NCBI GenBank assembly: GCA_002319795.1
Contig: DCFU01000028.1
Location: 48,832-112,831, forward strand
Reading direction: 5' to 3'
Length of the DNA: 64,000 nucleotides
Source of the DNA: Megamonas sp. UBA1796
GTDB taxonomy: Bacteria > Bacillota > Negativicutes > Selenomonadales > Selenomonadaceae
Of the stretch, positions 53,637 through 63,134 are shown piece by piece. Within the stretch, counting starts at the first letter, position 1. Every line of letters begins with the position of its first letter. A program made the translations under genes and the position numbers. The notes beneath the pieces were generated by a model, which saw only the letters and a list, made by a program, of their open reading frames with translations, did not search any database and was not told the DNA's origin.

Positions 53637-54962
53637 ATGAAGAAGTTTGAAGAACTGGGCGTTTCGCAAGTGGTTTGTGAGGCCTTACATCATAGGGGAA
53701 TAAAAGAAGCAACACTGGTACAGGAACAGTCTATACCAGTAGTGCGCAGCGGACAGGATGTTATTGTACAGGCGCAGACGGGCACGGGGAAGACCCTGGC
53801 TTTCCTGCTGCCAATTTGTGAAAAGATAAAAGCAAATGTGCCAGCGATACAGGCACTGGTAATTGCTCCTACGCGTGAGCTTGCCTTGCAGACTGCCAAA
53901 GTTGCCGCTTATGTGGGTGAAGCGGCAGGCGTCCAATCGCTGGTTATTTACGGCGGGCAGAATATTGAAAGGCAGAAACAGAAGCTCGGCAGAAATCCGC
54001 AGCTTATTATTGGGACACCGGGACGTCTGCTGGACCATTTGCGACGCAAAACCATTGATATCTCACATGTGAATAAGATTGTTATTGATGAAGCGGATGA
54101 AATGCTCCATATGGGATTTATTGAGGATGTCAACATACTCCTGGATCAAATTGCCAAAGACCGCCAGATTATGCTTTTTTCTGCAACGATGCCGGAACGT
54201 GTCCGTGGATTGGCAAATCGTTATATGCATGTACCGCAGCAGATAACGATCCAAACCGAACATGTTACTTTGGATGAAATCAAGCAGGTCGCTGTGGATA
54301 CGACGGAAGATACAAAAATTGATAAGCTGTGTGAGCTTATCAACACATATCAGCCGTATCTCGCCATGGTGTTTTGCCATACAAAGCAGCGTGTTTCTAT
54401 GGTGACGATGGCTTTGGCCCGCCGCGGTTATCTCGTCGATGAGCTGCACGGAGATTTGTCGCAGGCGCAACGGACGATGGTGCTCAGAAGTTTTCGTGAA
54501 GCAAAACTGCAGATACTTGTGGCTACGGATATAGCAGCCAGAGGACTGGATATTGAAGGCGTCACCCATGTTGTCAATTATGATATTCCCAGAGATACAG
54601 AGGCGTATATCCACCGTATAGGGCGTACTGGACGTGCGGGACAGGAAGGGATGGCAGTTACCTTCGTGAATGCCAGACAGCATGATCAGCTGCATCGTAT
54701 TGAGAGTGGTATCCGAAGCCATATACAGAAACAAAAATCGGAACGGAGTCTGCAGCGTACCAAGATGCGTACAAAGGCAGAAGAAACCGATCATGCCGAT
54801 AAAGGAAAAGGCGGAAAAAAACCGGCTCCATTAAACAGATATGCAACAGCTAAAGGAGCGCCGCATAAGGGGCGTAATGTCCAGAAATCAAGGAATAGAA
54901 CGAACGTAAAAACAAAAACAAATGCAGGACATCGTGCTAAATTGGGGAAAAAAGTTAAATAA
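53637..54962 (+). CDS. DEAD-box ATP-dependent RNA helicase
   Basis: The 441-residue helicase has the two RecA-like domains. Motifs in order: AQTGTGKTLAFLLP (I), APTRELALQ (Ia), GTPGRLLDH (Ib), VIDEADEML (II, DEAD), FSATMP (III), VATDIAARGLDIEGVTHVVNYDIP (V) and HRIGRTGRAG (VI). The last 80 residues are a basic, low-complexity RNA-binding tail rich in Lys, Arg and Asn. It resembles the CshA/RhlE group, which acts in ribosome assembly and RNA decay; the exact subgroup is not decided. It follows map and precedes the tRNA cluster. Confidence 0.93.
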   Translation: MKKFEELGVSQVVCEALHHRGIKEATLVQEQSIPVVRSGQDVIVQAQTGTGKTLAFLLPICEKIKANVPAIQALVIAPTRELALQTAKVAAYVGEAAGVQSLVIYGGQNIERQKQKLGRNPQLIIGTPGRLLDHLRRKTIDISHVNKIVIDEADEMLHMGFIEDVNILLDQIAKDRQIMLFSATMPERVRGLANRYMHVPQQITIQTEHVTLDEIKQVAVDTTEDTKIDKLCELINTYQPYLAMVFCHTKQRVSMVTMALARRGYLVDELHGDLSQAQRTMVLRSFREAKLQILVATDIAARGLDIEGVTHVVNYDIPRDTEAYIHRIGRTGRAGQEGMAVTFVNARQHDQLHRIESGIRSHIQKQKSERSLQRTKMRTKAEETDHADKGKGGKKPAPLNRYATAKGAPHKGRNVQKSRNRTNVKTKTNAGHRAKLGKKVK

Positions 54963-54975
54963 ATTATTTTTACCC

Positions 54976-55004
54976 TTTACAAATACAGAATGATATGATA
55001 GAAT
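54976..55004 (+). promoter_or_regulatory. Promoter of the tRNA cluster
   Basis: TTTACA (54976-54981) and TAGAAT (54999-55004) are 17 bases apart, about 40 bases before the first tRNA. Confidence 0.65.
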
Positions 55005-55051
55005 TATTTCTTGTCAGCCGATAACAAATGAAGCTGGCAGATTGGTAACAT

Positions 55052-55127
<76 letters not shown>

Positions 55128-55159
55128 AGTAAAAAGCAGCAAAGCTGTTTATATAGCAT

Positions 55160-55245
55160 GGGTAGGTGCCCGAGTGGTTAAAGGGAACAGACTGTAAATC
55201 TGTCATCTTCGGATTACGATGGTTCGAATCCATCCCTGCCCACCA
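55160..55245 (+). tRNA. tRNA-Tyr (anticodon GTA)
   Basis: This is an 86-base class II tRNA with a long variable arm. Acceptor GGGTAGG pairs with CCTGCCC (one G-T), anticodon arm CAGA-CTGTAAA-TCTG gives GTA, and CCA is encoded. Confidence 0.97.
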
Positions 55246-55256
55246 TTTATTTTCAT

Positions 55257-55332
<76 letters not shown>

Positions 55333-55344
55333 ATCGTGATGAGT

Positions 55345-55420
55345 GCTGATGTAGCTCAGTCGGTAGAGCGTATCCTTGGTAAGGATAAGGTCACCGGTTC
55401 AATCCCGGTCATCAGCTCCA
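55345..55420 (+). tRNA. tRNA-Thr (anticodon GGT)
   Basis: This is a 76-base cloverleaf with acceptor GCTGATG/CATCAGC and anticodon arm TATCC-TTGGTAA-GGATA giving GGT. CCA is encoded. Confidence 0.96.
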
Positions 55421-55428
55421 TATAAAGC

Positions 55429-55505
55429 GGCGGCGTAGCTCAGTTGGCTAGAGCATGCGGTTCATACCCGCAGTGTCCGGAGTTCAAATCTCTGTGCCGC
55501 CACCA
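55429..55505 (+). tRNA. Elongator tRNA-Met (anticodon CAT)
   Basis: This is a 77-base cloverleaf with acceptor GGCGGCG/TGCCGCC and anticodon arm TGCGG-TTCATAC-CCGCA. The normal G1-C72 pair and overall sequence mark the elongator Met tRNA rather than the initiator or the lysidine Ile tRNA. CCA is encoded. Confidence 0.95.
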
Positions 55506-55517
55506 TTCAATAAAGGG

Positions 55518-55537
55518 AACCCCTGCATAGGGGTTTT
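55518..55537 (+). terminator. Intrinsic terminator of the tRNA cluster
   Basis: AACCCCT pairs with AGGGGTT, followed by TTTATTTATG, 12 bases after the last tRNA. Confidence 0.85.
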
Positions 55538-55615
55538 TATTTATGTTTTACTGTTTTGAATGTCACTTATGGTTGTGCAGGACGCAAAATAATTTAATTT
55601 GTTTGCGGGCCGTTA

Positions 55616-55644
55616 TTGACACACCCATTCAAGTATGATAGATT
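55616..55644 (+). promoter_or_regulatory. Promoter of rpmG-secE-nusG
   Basis: A perfect TTGACA (55616-55621) is 17 bases from TAGATT (55639-55644), about 55 bases before rpmG. Confidence 0.65.
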
Positions 55645-55699
55645 ATATTAGTGACATTTTGAAGGCAGTTATATTTTCTAGAAGTAAGGAGTGCATAAG

Positions 55700-55849
55700 A
55701 TGCGCAATGCAGTTACGTTGGCCTGCACGGAATGTAAGAACCGCAACTATCAGACCAATAAGAACAAGAAGAATGATCCGGATAGAATAGAACTCAATAA
55801 ATATTGCAAATTCTGCAAAAAGCATACACTACATAAGGAAACAAAGTAA
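55700..55849 (+). CDS. rpmG: 50S ribosomal protein L33, zinc-binding form
   Basis: The 49-residue protein reads [19 protein letters not shown] at the start and ends in [14 protein letters not shown]. The two CxxC pairs (CTEC and CKFC) mark the zinc-containing version of L33. It sits at the conserved place before secE and nusG. ATG follows AAGGAGTGCATAAG. Confidence 0.96.
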   Translation: MRNAVTLACTECKNRNYQTNKNKKNDPDRIELNKYCKFCKKHTLHKETK

Positions 55850-55894
55850 GCAGAGCTTTTGTTTGTGGTGTGCCTGTAGGGGATGTGAGATGCT

Positions 55895-56116
55895 TTGACG
55901 GATGAAAAGATGTCGTCAGCTCAGCCAGAAAACGGCTTCAATATAAAGAGATTTATAGAAGAAGTTATAGCTGAGATGAAAAAAGTTACGTGGTCGAGTA
56001 AAAAGGAACTTATTTCCTATACTTGTGTGGTTGCCATTGCAGTAGCCATTGTTTGCTCGCTCATTTGGGTATGTGATACAATCTTTGCAAGATTGTTCCA
56101 TATCATTTTAAGATAA
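55895..56116 (+). CDS. secE: Preprotein translocase subunit SecE
   Basis: SecE braces SecY in the Sec channel. This 73-residue short form has an amphipathic helix (IKRFIEEVIAEMKKVTWSSKKELI), with the conserved KKVTW and PS-like region, and one transmembrane helix (about 46-70). The start is TTG 55895 or ATG 55910; neither has a strong ribosome site. It lies between rpmG and nusG, as in most bacteria. Confidence 0.94.
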   Translation: MTDEKMSSAQPENGFNIKRFIEEVIAEMKKVTWSSKKELISYTCVVAIAVAIVCSLIWVCDTIFARLFHIILR

Positions 56117-56156
56117 GACGACTAGGGGGTGGGGGATGCAGTAGCGTCCCTTAGCG

Positions 56157-56693
56157 ATGGAATCAGAGAAGAAATGGTATGTCATACATACGTATTCCGG
56201 TTACGAAAATAAAGTGAAAGCCAACCTTGAAAGAAAGGTTCATTCCATGGGAATGGAGGATGAAATCTTCAATGTCGTCGTTCCAATGGAAGATGAAACT
56301 GAAATTCAGGATGATGGCAAAAAGAAAGTAACCAAAAAAAAGGTTTTCCCTGGATACGCGTTGGTGGAAATGATAGTCAACGATCGTTCCTGGTATGTAG
56401 TTCGTAATACGCCGGGTGTGACAGGGTTTGTTGGTTCCGGAACGAAGCCTATCCCACTTACGGATGCTGAAGTAAAGCGTATCCTGAAATCTATGGGTGT
56501 TGAAGCGACAAGACCTGTTTTGGACTTTGGTGTAGGGCAGGCTGTTCGTATCATTACTTCGGGACCTTTTGAGAATTTCCCGGCTACAGTGTCTGAGGTT
56601 AATCCTGAGAAAGGCAAGCTTAAGGTGCTTGTTGAAATGTTTGGGAGAGAGACTACAGTTGAGCTGGATTTTGCTCAGGTTGAAAAAATTTAA
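56157..56693 (+). CDS. nusG: Transcription termination/antitermination factor NusG
   Basis: NusG binds RNA polymerase, controls pausing and links it to ribosomes or Rho. The 178-residue protein has the NGN domain ([52 protein letters not shown]) and the C-terminal KOW domain ([40 protein letters not shown]). It starts 40 bases after secE. Confidence 0.97.
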   Translation: MESEKKWYVIHTYSGYENKVKANLERKVHSMGMEDEIFNVVVPMEDETEIQDDGKKKVTKKKVFPGYALVEMIVNDRSWYVVRNTPGVTGFVGSGTKPIPLTDAEVKRILKSMGVEATRPVLDFGVGQAVRIITSGPFENFPATVSEVNPEKGKLKVLVEMFGRETTVELDFAQVEKI

Positions 56694-56726
56694 GGTACAT
56701 ATTTTTATTAAGGAGGTGTAAACAAC

Positions 56727-57152
56727 ATGGCTAAGAAAGTTGCTAAACTTGTAAAACTGCAGGTTCTCGCGGGAAAAGCTACACCGGCTCCTCCGGTAGG
56801 TCCGGCATTAGGCCAGGCTGGTGTCAATATAATGGCTTTTGTAAAGGAATTCAATGAGAGGACTGCTAAACAAGCAGGTCTTATCATTCCGGTAGAGATT
56901 ACAGTTTTTGAGGATAGATCCTTCACATTCATTACGAAGACTCCGCCGGCTGCTGTGCTTTTAAAGAAAGCTGCTGGTATTGAGAAAGCTTCTGGAGAAC
57001 CAAACAAAAAGAAGGTTGCAAAGCTTCCGCGTGCGAAAGCACAGGAAATTGCACAGTCAAAAATGCAGGATTTAAATGCTGCGGATCTCGAGGCTGCAAC
57101 TCGCATGATCGAAGGTACAGCTCGCAGCATGGGTATTGAAATCGTCGACTGA
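56727..57152 (+). CDS. rplK: 50S ribosomal protein L11
   Basis: L11 forms the GTPase-associated centre with 23S rRNA. The 141-residue protein has [37 protein letters not shown] in the N-terminal domain and [11 protein letters not shown] at the end. The ATG follows AAGGAGGTG, an ideal ribosome site. It begins the L11-L1 unit, which in other bacteria is autoregulated by L1. Confidence 0.98.
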   Translation: MAKKVAKLVKLQVLAGKATPAPPVGPALGQAGVNIMAFVKEFNERTAKQAGLIIPVEITVFEDRSFTFITKTPPAAVLLKKAAGIEKASGEPNKKKVAKLPRAKAQEIAQSKMQDLNAADLEAATRMIEGTARSMGIEIVD

Positions 57153-57213
57153 TAGTCGATGCGCATACTCGTGGGAGGCAATACCGTTATTACCACGAAA
57201 GGGGAATTTTAAA

Positions 57214-57915
57214 ATGGCTAAATTTGGCAAAAAATATCAGGATGCTGCCAAGCTTCTTGAAAACAAGATGTATGACGCTGGTGAAGCAATAGATCTTGTC
57301 AAGAAAACGGCGACGGCGAAGTTTGATGAGACAATTGAGCTGCATGTCCGTTTGGGCGTAGATCCTAAATATGCAGATCAGCAGGTACGTGGGGCAGTAG
57401 TGCTTCCACATGGTACAGGCAAATCCAAACGTGTCCTTGTGTTTGCAAAGGGCGATAAAGTAGCAGAGGCAGAAGCTGCTGGGGCGGATTTTGTTGGCTC
57501 TGATGAATTCGTTACGAAAATTCAGGGCGGTTGGTGCGATTTTGATGTTGCTGTAGCTACTCCGGATATGATGGGCACAGTGGGCCGTCTCGGTAAAATC
57601 CTCGGACCAAGAGGTTTGATGCCGAATCCGAAGCTGGGGACAGTGACGATGGATCTTACGCGTGCGGTTAATGAAATTAAAGCAGGTAAGGTTGAGTATC
57701 GTACAGATAAGGCTGGTAATGTTCATGTGCCGATTGGCAAGGCTTCTTTTGAGGCTGAGAAATTGGCTGCGAATTATCAGACTATCATCGATACCTTGAA
57801 CAAAGCAAAACCAGCTGCTGCCAAGGGCCAATATATGCGTTCTGTAACAGTTAGCGCAACTATGGGACCTGGTATTGCAGTGAATCCGTTAAAAGCTTCC
57901 GGCAAAGCAGAATAA
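57214..57915 (+). CDS. rplA: 50S ribosomal protein L1
   Basis: L1 forms the L1 stalk that moves exit-site tRNA and represses its own operon. The 233-residue protein has [16 protein letters not shown] at the start, the central domain with [27 protein letters not shown] in two parts, and [16 protein letters not shown] at the end. ATG 57214 is chosen for AAAGGGG upstream and for family length; the frame also opens 26 codons earlier. Confidence 0.98.
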   Translation: MAKFGKKYQDAAKLLENKMYDAGEAIDLVKKTATAKFDETIELHVRLGVDPKYADQQVRGAVVLPHGTGKSKRVLVFAKGDKVAEAEAAGADFVGSDEFVTKIQGGWCDFDVAVATPDMMGTVGRLGKILGPRGLMPNPKLGTVTMDLTRAVNEIKAGKVEYRTDKAGNVHVPIGKASFEAEKLAANYQTIIDTLNKAKPAAAKGQYMRSVTVSATMGPGIAVNPLKASGKAE

Positions 57916-57929
57916 TATAATATAGATTC

Positions 57930-58050
57930 TATTGGCTGTAGACAGCAGGCATGAGGGGTACTCATTTAAAAAATAAGCCTACCGAGGTCGGAGTTTTAGC
58001 GTGGCATATGCCTTTTGCGGTCTCCGGTGACAGCCGGGGACCGTTTTATT
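57930..58050 (+). promoter_or_regulatory. L10 leader (rplJL autoregulatory RNA) with terminator hairpin
   Basis: The rplA-rplJ gap holds a structured leader: CTGTAGACAGCAGGCATGAGGGG...CCTACCGAGGTCGGAG resembles the L10/L12-binding leader of Bacillota. It ends in the stem CGGTCTCCGG/CCGGGGACCG followed by TTTTATTTAG (58018-58047), a terminator. Free L10-L12 complex would favour the closed state. The call is from recalled consensus and gene context. Confidence 0.75.
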
Positions 58051-58080
58051 TAGTTTCTTACAGGAGAGGAGGTGTATTTC

Positions 58081-58620
58081 ATGTCAATAACTTCAGAAAA
58101 ACAAACAATTGTCGCTGAATTAAAGGAAAGACTTACTACGGCAAAAGGTGCAGTACTTACAAGTTATAAAGGACTGACAGTTGCTCAGGATACCCAGCTT
58201 CGCTGCACATTGCGTGAGGCAGGTGTATCGTATCACGTAGTGAAAAATACGCTTATGCGTATCGCAGCGCAGGAAGCCGGTTTCGAGGGGCTTATCGGAC
58301 ATCTGGAAGGTACAACAGCTTTGGCTGTGTCTACGGAGGATGCGGTTGCTCCGGCTAAGGTTATCAGTGAGTTCATGAAGAAGAACAAGCTGGAAGATGC
58401 AGGAATTTTGACAATCAAGGCCGGTATGGTTGATGGTAAGGTGATTGAGTCTAATGAGGTCAAAGCCTTGGCGTCCCTGCCGTCCCGCGAAGTGCTCATT
58501 GCCAAGCTTCTTGGCAGTATGCAGGCGCCTGTTTCAAATACAGTCAATGTTCTTCAGGGCGTTATCCGCAATGCGGTTTATGTGTTTGAGGCTGTTCGCC
58601 AGCAAAAGGAATCCGCTTGA
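58081..58620 (+). CDS. rplJ: 50S ribosomal protein L10
   Basis: L10 anchors the L7/L12 stalk. The 179-residue protein has KERLTTAKGAVLTSYKGLTVAQDTQLR and VVKNTLMRIAAQEAG in the rRNA-binding part, and ends in the L12-binding helix region (LQGVIRNAVYVFEAVRQQKES). ATG 58081 follows GAGGAGGTG; an in-frame ATG 9 bases earlier lies too close to it. Confidence 0.97.
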   Translation: MSITSEKQTIVAELKERLTTAKGAVLTSYKGLTVAQDTQLRCTLREAGVSYHVVKNTLMRIAAQEAGFEGLIGHLEGTTALAVSTEDAVAPAKVISEFMKKNKLEDAGILTIKAGMVDGKVIESNEVKALASLPSREVLIAKLLGSMQAPVSNTVNVLQGVIRNAVYVFEAVRQQKESA

Positions 58621-58680
58621 GATATCTTTTGTATGAATAAACAAAATGAAAATGAAAAGTAAATTTGGAGGTATTTTAAA

Positions 58681-59052
58681 ATGACTAAAGAAGAAATCAT
58701 GGAAGCCATTGAGAGCATGACAGTTCTCGAACTTTCCGAGCTTGTTAAGGCTATGGAAGAGAAATTTGGTGTATCTGCAGCAGCTCCAGTAGCTGTAGCT
58801 GCTGCTGGTGCCGCTGCTGGTGCTGCTGCAGAAGAGGAACAGACAGAATTCGACGTTATCCTTAAGGAAGTTGGCGCAAGCAAGATTAACGTTATCAAAG
58901 TTGTCCGTGAAGCAACGGGCCTTGGACTTAAGGAAGCAAAGGCTGTCGTTGATGGTGCTCCGGCTCCTGTTAAGGAAAAAGTTTCCAAAGCAGATGCGGA
59001 TGCTCTTAAAGCTAAGCTCGAAGAAGCTGGCGCAACTGTAGAGGTTAAATAA
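58681..59052 (+). CDS. rplL: 50S ribosomal protein L7/L12
   Basis: This is the acidic stalk protein that recruits translational GTPases. The 123-residue protein has an N-terminal dimer domain ([16 protein letters not shown]), an alanine-rich hinge (about residues 36-52) and the C-terminal factor-binding domain ([26 protein letters not shown]). The ATG follows TTTGGAGG. A terminator follows 18 bases after the stop. Confidence 0.98.
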   Translation: MTKEEIMEAIESMTVLELSELVKAMEEKFGVSAAAPVAVAAAGAAAGAAAEEEQTEFDVILKEVGASKINVIKVVREATGLGLKEAKAVVDGAPAPVKEKVSKADADALKAKLEEAGATVEVK

Positions 59053-59069
59053 TTTAACTGAAACCAAGC

Positions 59070-59112
59070 AACGCCTGTTGGTGGATTCATTCCAGTAACA
59101 GGCGTTATTTTT
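59070..59112 (+). terminator. Intrinsic terminator after rplL
   Basis: AACGCCTGTT pairs perfectly with AACAGGCGTT (10 bp, 17-base loop), followed by ATTTTTAT. It separates rplJL from rpoBC and may be leaky. Confidence 0.85.
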
Positions 59113-59134
59113 ATCAAAAGCTCTATAAAAAAAG

Positions 59135-59163
59135 TTGACTTTTCTTATAAAGTATGATATTAT
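59135..59163 (+). promoter_or_regulatory. Promoter of rpoBC
   Basis: TTGACT (59135-59140) and TATTAT (59158-59163) are 17 bases apart, just after the rplL terminator, giving rpoBC its own start. Confidence 0.75.
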
Positions 59164-59176
59164 TGTTAACTACAGA

Positions 59177-59295
59177 ATCTGCGAATGACTATCGCAGAAT
59201 GTGTAACTGAATACTGACAGATGACCACGTTTATAGCGGAATAAGATAGGAGAGAAGCAAGGTATCAAAAAATAATAAGGACCTTGCCTTTTTAT
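59177..59295 (+). promoter_or_regulatory. Structured rpoB leader with an attenuator-like terminator
   Basis: The 318-base gap before rpoB holds more than a promoter. A first hairpin is TCTGCGA-ATGACTA-TCGCAGA (59178-59198). A second, GCAAGGT/ACCTTGC (59257-59287), is followed by CTTTTTATTG, the form of an intrinsic terminator. Its position after the promoter and about 80 bases before rpoB suggests attenuation of rpoBC. Confidence 0.55.
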
Positions 59296-59370
59296 TGTTT
59301 TATGATTCCGTTTTATTTTTGTGTGTGTCTGTTTGTTTGAGTCAAATTGGGCTAAGGGGTGAAGGATTTA

Positions 59371-62300
59371 ATGTTTAATCCTGTGCCGGTAGGCAAAAGA
59401 ACCAGGTATAGCTATGCAAAGATCAAAGAAGTCATGGATATGCCACATCTCCTGGATATTCAAAGGAATTCTTATGAATGGTTTTTGAAAGAAGGGTTGC
59501 AGGAGATTTTCCATGATATATCGCCGATACAAGACTTTACAGGAAATCTTGTATTGTCCTTTGAAAATTTCACATTGGATGATCCAAAGTATGACCTTGA
59601 TGAGTGCAAGGAGCGTGATGTGACGCTTGCAGCTCCTCTCAGGGTGAATGTTCGTCTGATTAATCGCGAAACAGGTGAAATCAAAGAGCAGGAAGTTTTT
59701 ATGGGCGATTTTCCGCTTATGACGGATACGGGCACATTCATTATTAATGGTGCTGAACGTGTTATCGTTAGCCAGCTCGTGCGTTCTCCGGGAGCTTATT
59801 ACGGAGAGGCTATAGATCCAACAGGCAAAAAACTGTACAATGCTACGGTCATTCCAAATCGTGGTGCATGGATTGAGTTGGAAACGGATACGAATGATGT
59901 GATTTCTGTGCGTATAGACAGGACACGCAAGCTTCCGGTTACTGTGCTTATCCGTGCCTTGGGTTATGGTTCAAATACAGCAATTTCTGATTTATTCAAT
60001 GATGATGAACGTATTCGTACGACATTAGAACGTGACAATACAGATTCAAAAGAAGAAGCACTGGTAGAGATTTATAAGCGTCTGCGTCCGGGCGAGCCGC
60101 CAACGGTAGATAATGCGCAGCAGCTTTTAGATGCGCTTTTCTTTGATTCGAAACGTTATGATCTGGCAACCGTTGGTCGTTATAAACTCACCAAGAAATT
60201 GGGCTGGAAACGCCGATTGCTTGGAAAAATGCTGGCAGAGCCTGTTGTTAATAAGGAAACAGGTGAAGTTGTTTTGCCTGCTGATGTAACGATTGATGAA
60301 GCCATGCTGGAGAATATCAGTGAAGAGCAAGAACCTGTACTTTTTGGTGAAGGCAAAATTGTTACTCTTTATATTAAAACGAAATCCGGTAAGAACATGA
60401 AGATGCTCTGTTCTCCAACTTTGGAATACCATCATCGTACGATTACCAAAAATGATATCATGGCATCTATCAATTATTTGTTGAACTTAATGGATGGTGT
60501 TGGCAATACGGACGATATTGATCATCTGGGAAACCGCCGTGTGCGTTCTGTGGGAGAATTGCTCCAAAATCAGTTCCGCATAGGTCTCTCACGCATGGAA
60601 CGTGTCGTCAAAGAACGCATGACTATCCAGGATGTTGATGTCATCACGCCGCAGGCGCTCATAAATATTCGTCCGGTTGTAGCTGCTATTAAAGAATTTT
60701 TTGGTTCATCGCAGCTTTCACAGTTTATGGATCAGCATAATCCGCTTTCCGAGCTTACGCATAAACGTCGTTTGTCTGCACTGGGACCAGGGGGACTTTC
60801 TCGTGAGCGTGCAGGTTTTGAGGTTCGTGATGTTCATAATTCCCATTATGGGCGCATGTGCCCGATTGAGACGCCTGAAGGACCGAACATCGGGTTGATT
60901 GGTTCACTATCGAACTATGCCAGAGTCAATCAGTTTGGTTTCATGGAAACGCCATATCGCAGAGTTGATAAGGCAAATCATCGTGTAACGGATACTGTGC
61001 GTTACCTTACCGCAGATGAAGAGGATGAGCTTATCATTGCGCAGGCGAATGAGCTGCTTGATGAAAATGACTGGTTTAAGGAAAATCGTGTAACAGCACG
61101 TTACAATGAGGAAACTTTGCTTATGCCGCGTGATCGTGTTGATTATATGGATGTGTCGCCAAAACAGGTAGTGTCTATTGCGACAGCAATGATTCCATTC
61201 CTTGAGAATGACGATGCGAACCGTGCACTTATGGGGGCGAATATGCAGCGTCAGGCAGTACCACTTCTTAGGACGCAGGCACCGCTGGTAGGTACAGGCA
61301 TGGAATATAAAGCAGCCTGTGATTCTGGTGTTATGATACTGGCGAAACATGCTGGTACCGTTGAATCAGTGACTGCCGATCAGATACGGGTACGTACCGA
61401 CAAAGGCGATCTTGATATTTATAAATTGCAGAAATATCTCCGTTCCAATCAGGGGACATGTATTAATCAACTGCCAATCGTTTATAAGGGAGTTCGTGTA
61501 GACGAGAAACAGCCGATTGCTGACGGGCCGGCGACTGACCATGGTGAGCTGGCGCTTGGTTATAATATTCTTGTGGCCTATATGCCATGGGAAGGCTATA
61601 ATTACGAGGATGCTATACTGCTGAGTGAAAAGCTTGTAAAAGAGGATATTTATACATCCATCCATATAGAAGAATATGAATGTGATGCGCGTGATACAAA
61701 ACTTGGTCCTGAGGAAATTACGCGTGAGATACCAAATGTGGCTGAAGACGCCTTGCGCGATCTCGATGATGGTGGAATTATCCGCATAGGCGCGGAGGTT
61801 CGTCCTGGTGATATTTTGGTTGGCAAAGTGACACCAAAGGGCGAAACAGAATTGACGGCAGAAGAGCGGCTGTTAAGGGCTATTTTCGGAGAAAAGGCAC
61901 GTGAGGTACGTGATACTTCCCTGCGTGTCCCGCATGGTGAGTCTGGTAAGATTGTTGATGTCAAGGTATTCAGCCGGGAGAACAATGATGAACTCCCACC
62001 GGGTGTCAATCATCTGGTACGTGTCTATATTGCGCAAAAACGTAAGATTTCTGTTGGCGATAAGATGGCAGGCCGGCATGGCAACAAGGGTGTCGTATCG
62101 CGTATTATGCGCGAAGAGGATATGCCTTTCCTGCCGGATGGAACGCCTGTTAATATTGTTTTAAATCCACTTGGGGTGCCATCTCGAATGAATATAGGGC
62201 AGGTGCTGGAAACACATCTTGGCATGGCTGTACGTGCTTTAGGCATGCAAATCAAGGCTGGTGATACGACAGTTGAACAAAGGCTGCGCGCCATTGGTTA

Positions 62301-63117
62301 TGATTATGATAAGAATGGTATGCCAAAGCCGGATGTAGCGGGCATTCATATAGCAACTCCTGTATTTGATGGGGCCAAGGAAGATGAGGTTTTCGATACA
62401 ATTCATGCTGCAGGCCTGGCGGATGATGGTAAGACAATCCTTTATGACGGCCGCACGGGTGATCCATTTGAAAATCGTGTTACCGTTGGCTGTGTTTATA
62501 TGTTGAAGCTGCATCATCTGGTTGATGATAAAATTCATGCACGGTCTACAGGCCCGTATTCCCTTGTTACACAGCAGCCACTCGGTGGTAAAGCCCAGTT
62601 TGGCGGACAGCGTTTTGGTGAAATGGAGGTTTGGGCACTGGAGGCTTATGGCGCCGCCTATACCTTGCAGGAAATCCTTACAGTCAAGTCCGATGATGTT
62701 GTTGGCCGTGTGAAGACCTACGAGGCAATTGTGAAGGGCGAAAATATTCCTGAACCGGGAGTGCCGGAATCCTTCAAGGTGCTGATCAAAGAATTGCAAA
62801 GTATCGGCTTGGATATTAAGGTGCTTTCCGAGGACGCCAAAGAGATCATGATTCATGATACAGAGGATGATATCAATGCAACAGCCAAGGAATTGGAGAT
62901 TGATGTCAAGGGTGTGGAGCCTGATAAGACACAGCCGGCAGTTAAGGCTGCTTTACCGGATCCCTACGAGGGCAATAATGATTCTACCGATGAGGACGAT
63001 AATATTATCGCTGAATTCGGTAACATGGGGAACACAGAAAATAGTCAGGAAGATGTTGCAGGCGAGAACAAGGCAGATATAGGCAGCATCATTGATGACG
63101 ATAATTCTGATAAATAG
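59371..63117 (+). CDS. rpoB: RNA polymerase beta subunit
   Basis: This 1248-residue subunit starts in the typical way ([17 protein letters not shown]). The rifampicin-binding cluster is intact: [31 protein letters not shown] and [14 protein letters not shown]. Later blocks include [11 protein letters not shown] with its catalytic-site lysine and [24 protein letters not shown] near the C-terminus. The last 60 or so residues form an acidic, Asp/Glu/Asn-rich tail (for example [11 protein letters not shown]) beyond the conserved end. ATG 59371 is preferred over GTG 59359, which lies within the ribosome site. Confidence 0.98.
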   Translation: MFNPVPVGKRTRYSYAKIKEVMDMPHLLDIQRNSYEWFLKEGLQEIFHDISPIQDFTGNLVLSFENFTLDDPKYDLDECKERDVTLAAPLRVNVRLINRETGEIKEQEVFMGDFPLMTDTGTFIINGAERVIVSQLVRSPGAYYGEAIDPTGKKLYNATVIPNRGAWIELETDTNDVISVRIDRTRKLPVTVLIRALGYGSNTAISDLFNDDERIRTTLERDNTDSKEEALVEIYKRLRPGEPPTVDNAQQLLDALFFDSKRYDLATVGRYKLTKKLGWKRRLLGKMLAEPVVNKETGEVVLPADVTIDEAMLENISEEQEPVLFGEGKIVTLYIKTKSGKNMKMLCSPTLEYHHRTITKNDIMASINYLLNLMDGVGNTDDIDHLGNRRVRSVGELLQNQFRIGLSRMERVVKERMTIQDVDVITPQALINIRPVVAAIKEFFGSSQLSQFMDQHNPLSELTHKRRLSALGPGGLSRERAGFEVRDVHNSHYGRMCPIETPEGPNIGLIGSLSNYARVNQFGFMETPYRRVDKANHRVTDTVRYLTADEEDELIIAQANELLDENDWFKENRVTARYNEETLLMPRDRVDYMDVSPKQVVSIATAMIPFLENDDANRALMGANMQRQAVPLLRTQAPLVGTGMEYKAACDSGVMILAKHAGTVESVTADQIRVRTDKGDLDIYKLQKYLRSNQGTCINQLPIVYKGVRVDEKQPIADGPATDHGELALGYNILVAYMPWEGYNYEDAILLSEKLVKEDIYTSIHIEEYECDARDTKLGPEEITREIPNVAEDALRDLDDGGIIRIGAEVRPGDILVGKVTPKGETELTAEERLLRAIFGEKAREVRDTSLRVPHGESGKIVDVKVFSRENNDELPPGVNHLVRVYIAQKRKISVGDKMAGRHGNKGVVSRIMREEDMPFLPDGTPVNIVLNPLGVPSRMNIGQVLETHLGMAVRALGMQIKAGDTTVEQRLRAIGYDYDKNGMPKPDVAGIHIATPVFDGAKEDEVFDTIHAAGLADDGKTILYDGRTGDPFENRVTVGCVYMLKLHHLVDDKIHARSTGPYSLVTQQPLGGKAQFGGQRFGEMEVWALEAYGAAYTLQEILTVKSDDVVGRVKTYEAIVKGENIPEPGVPESFKVLIKELQSIGLDIKVLSEDAKEIMIHDTEDDINATAKELEIDVKGVEPDKTQPAVKAALPDPYEGNNDSTDEDDNIIAEFGNMGNTENSQEDVAGENKADIGSIIDDDNSDK

Positions 63118-63134
63118 AAGGGAGTGACACCCCC

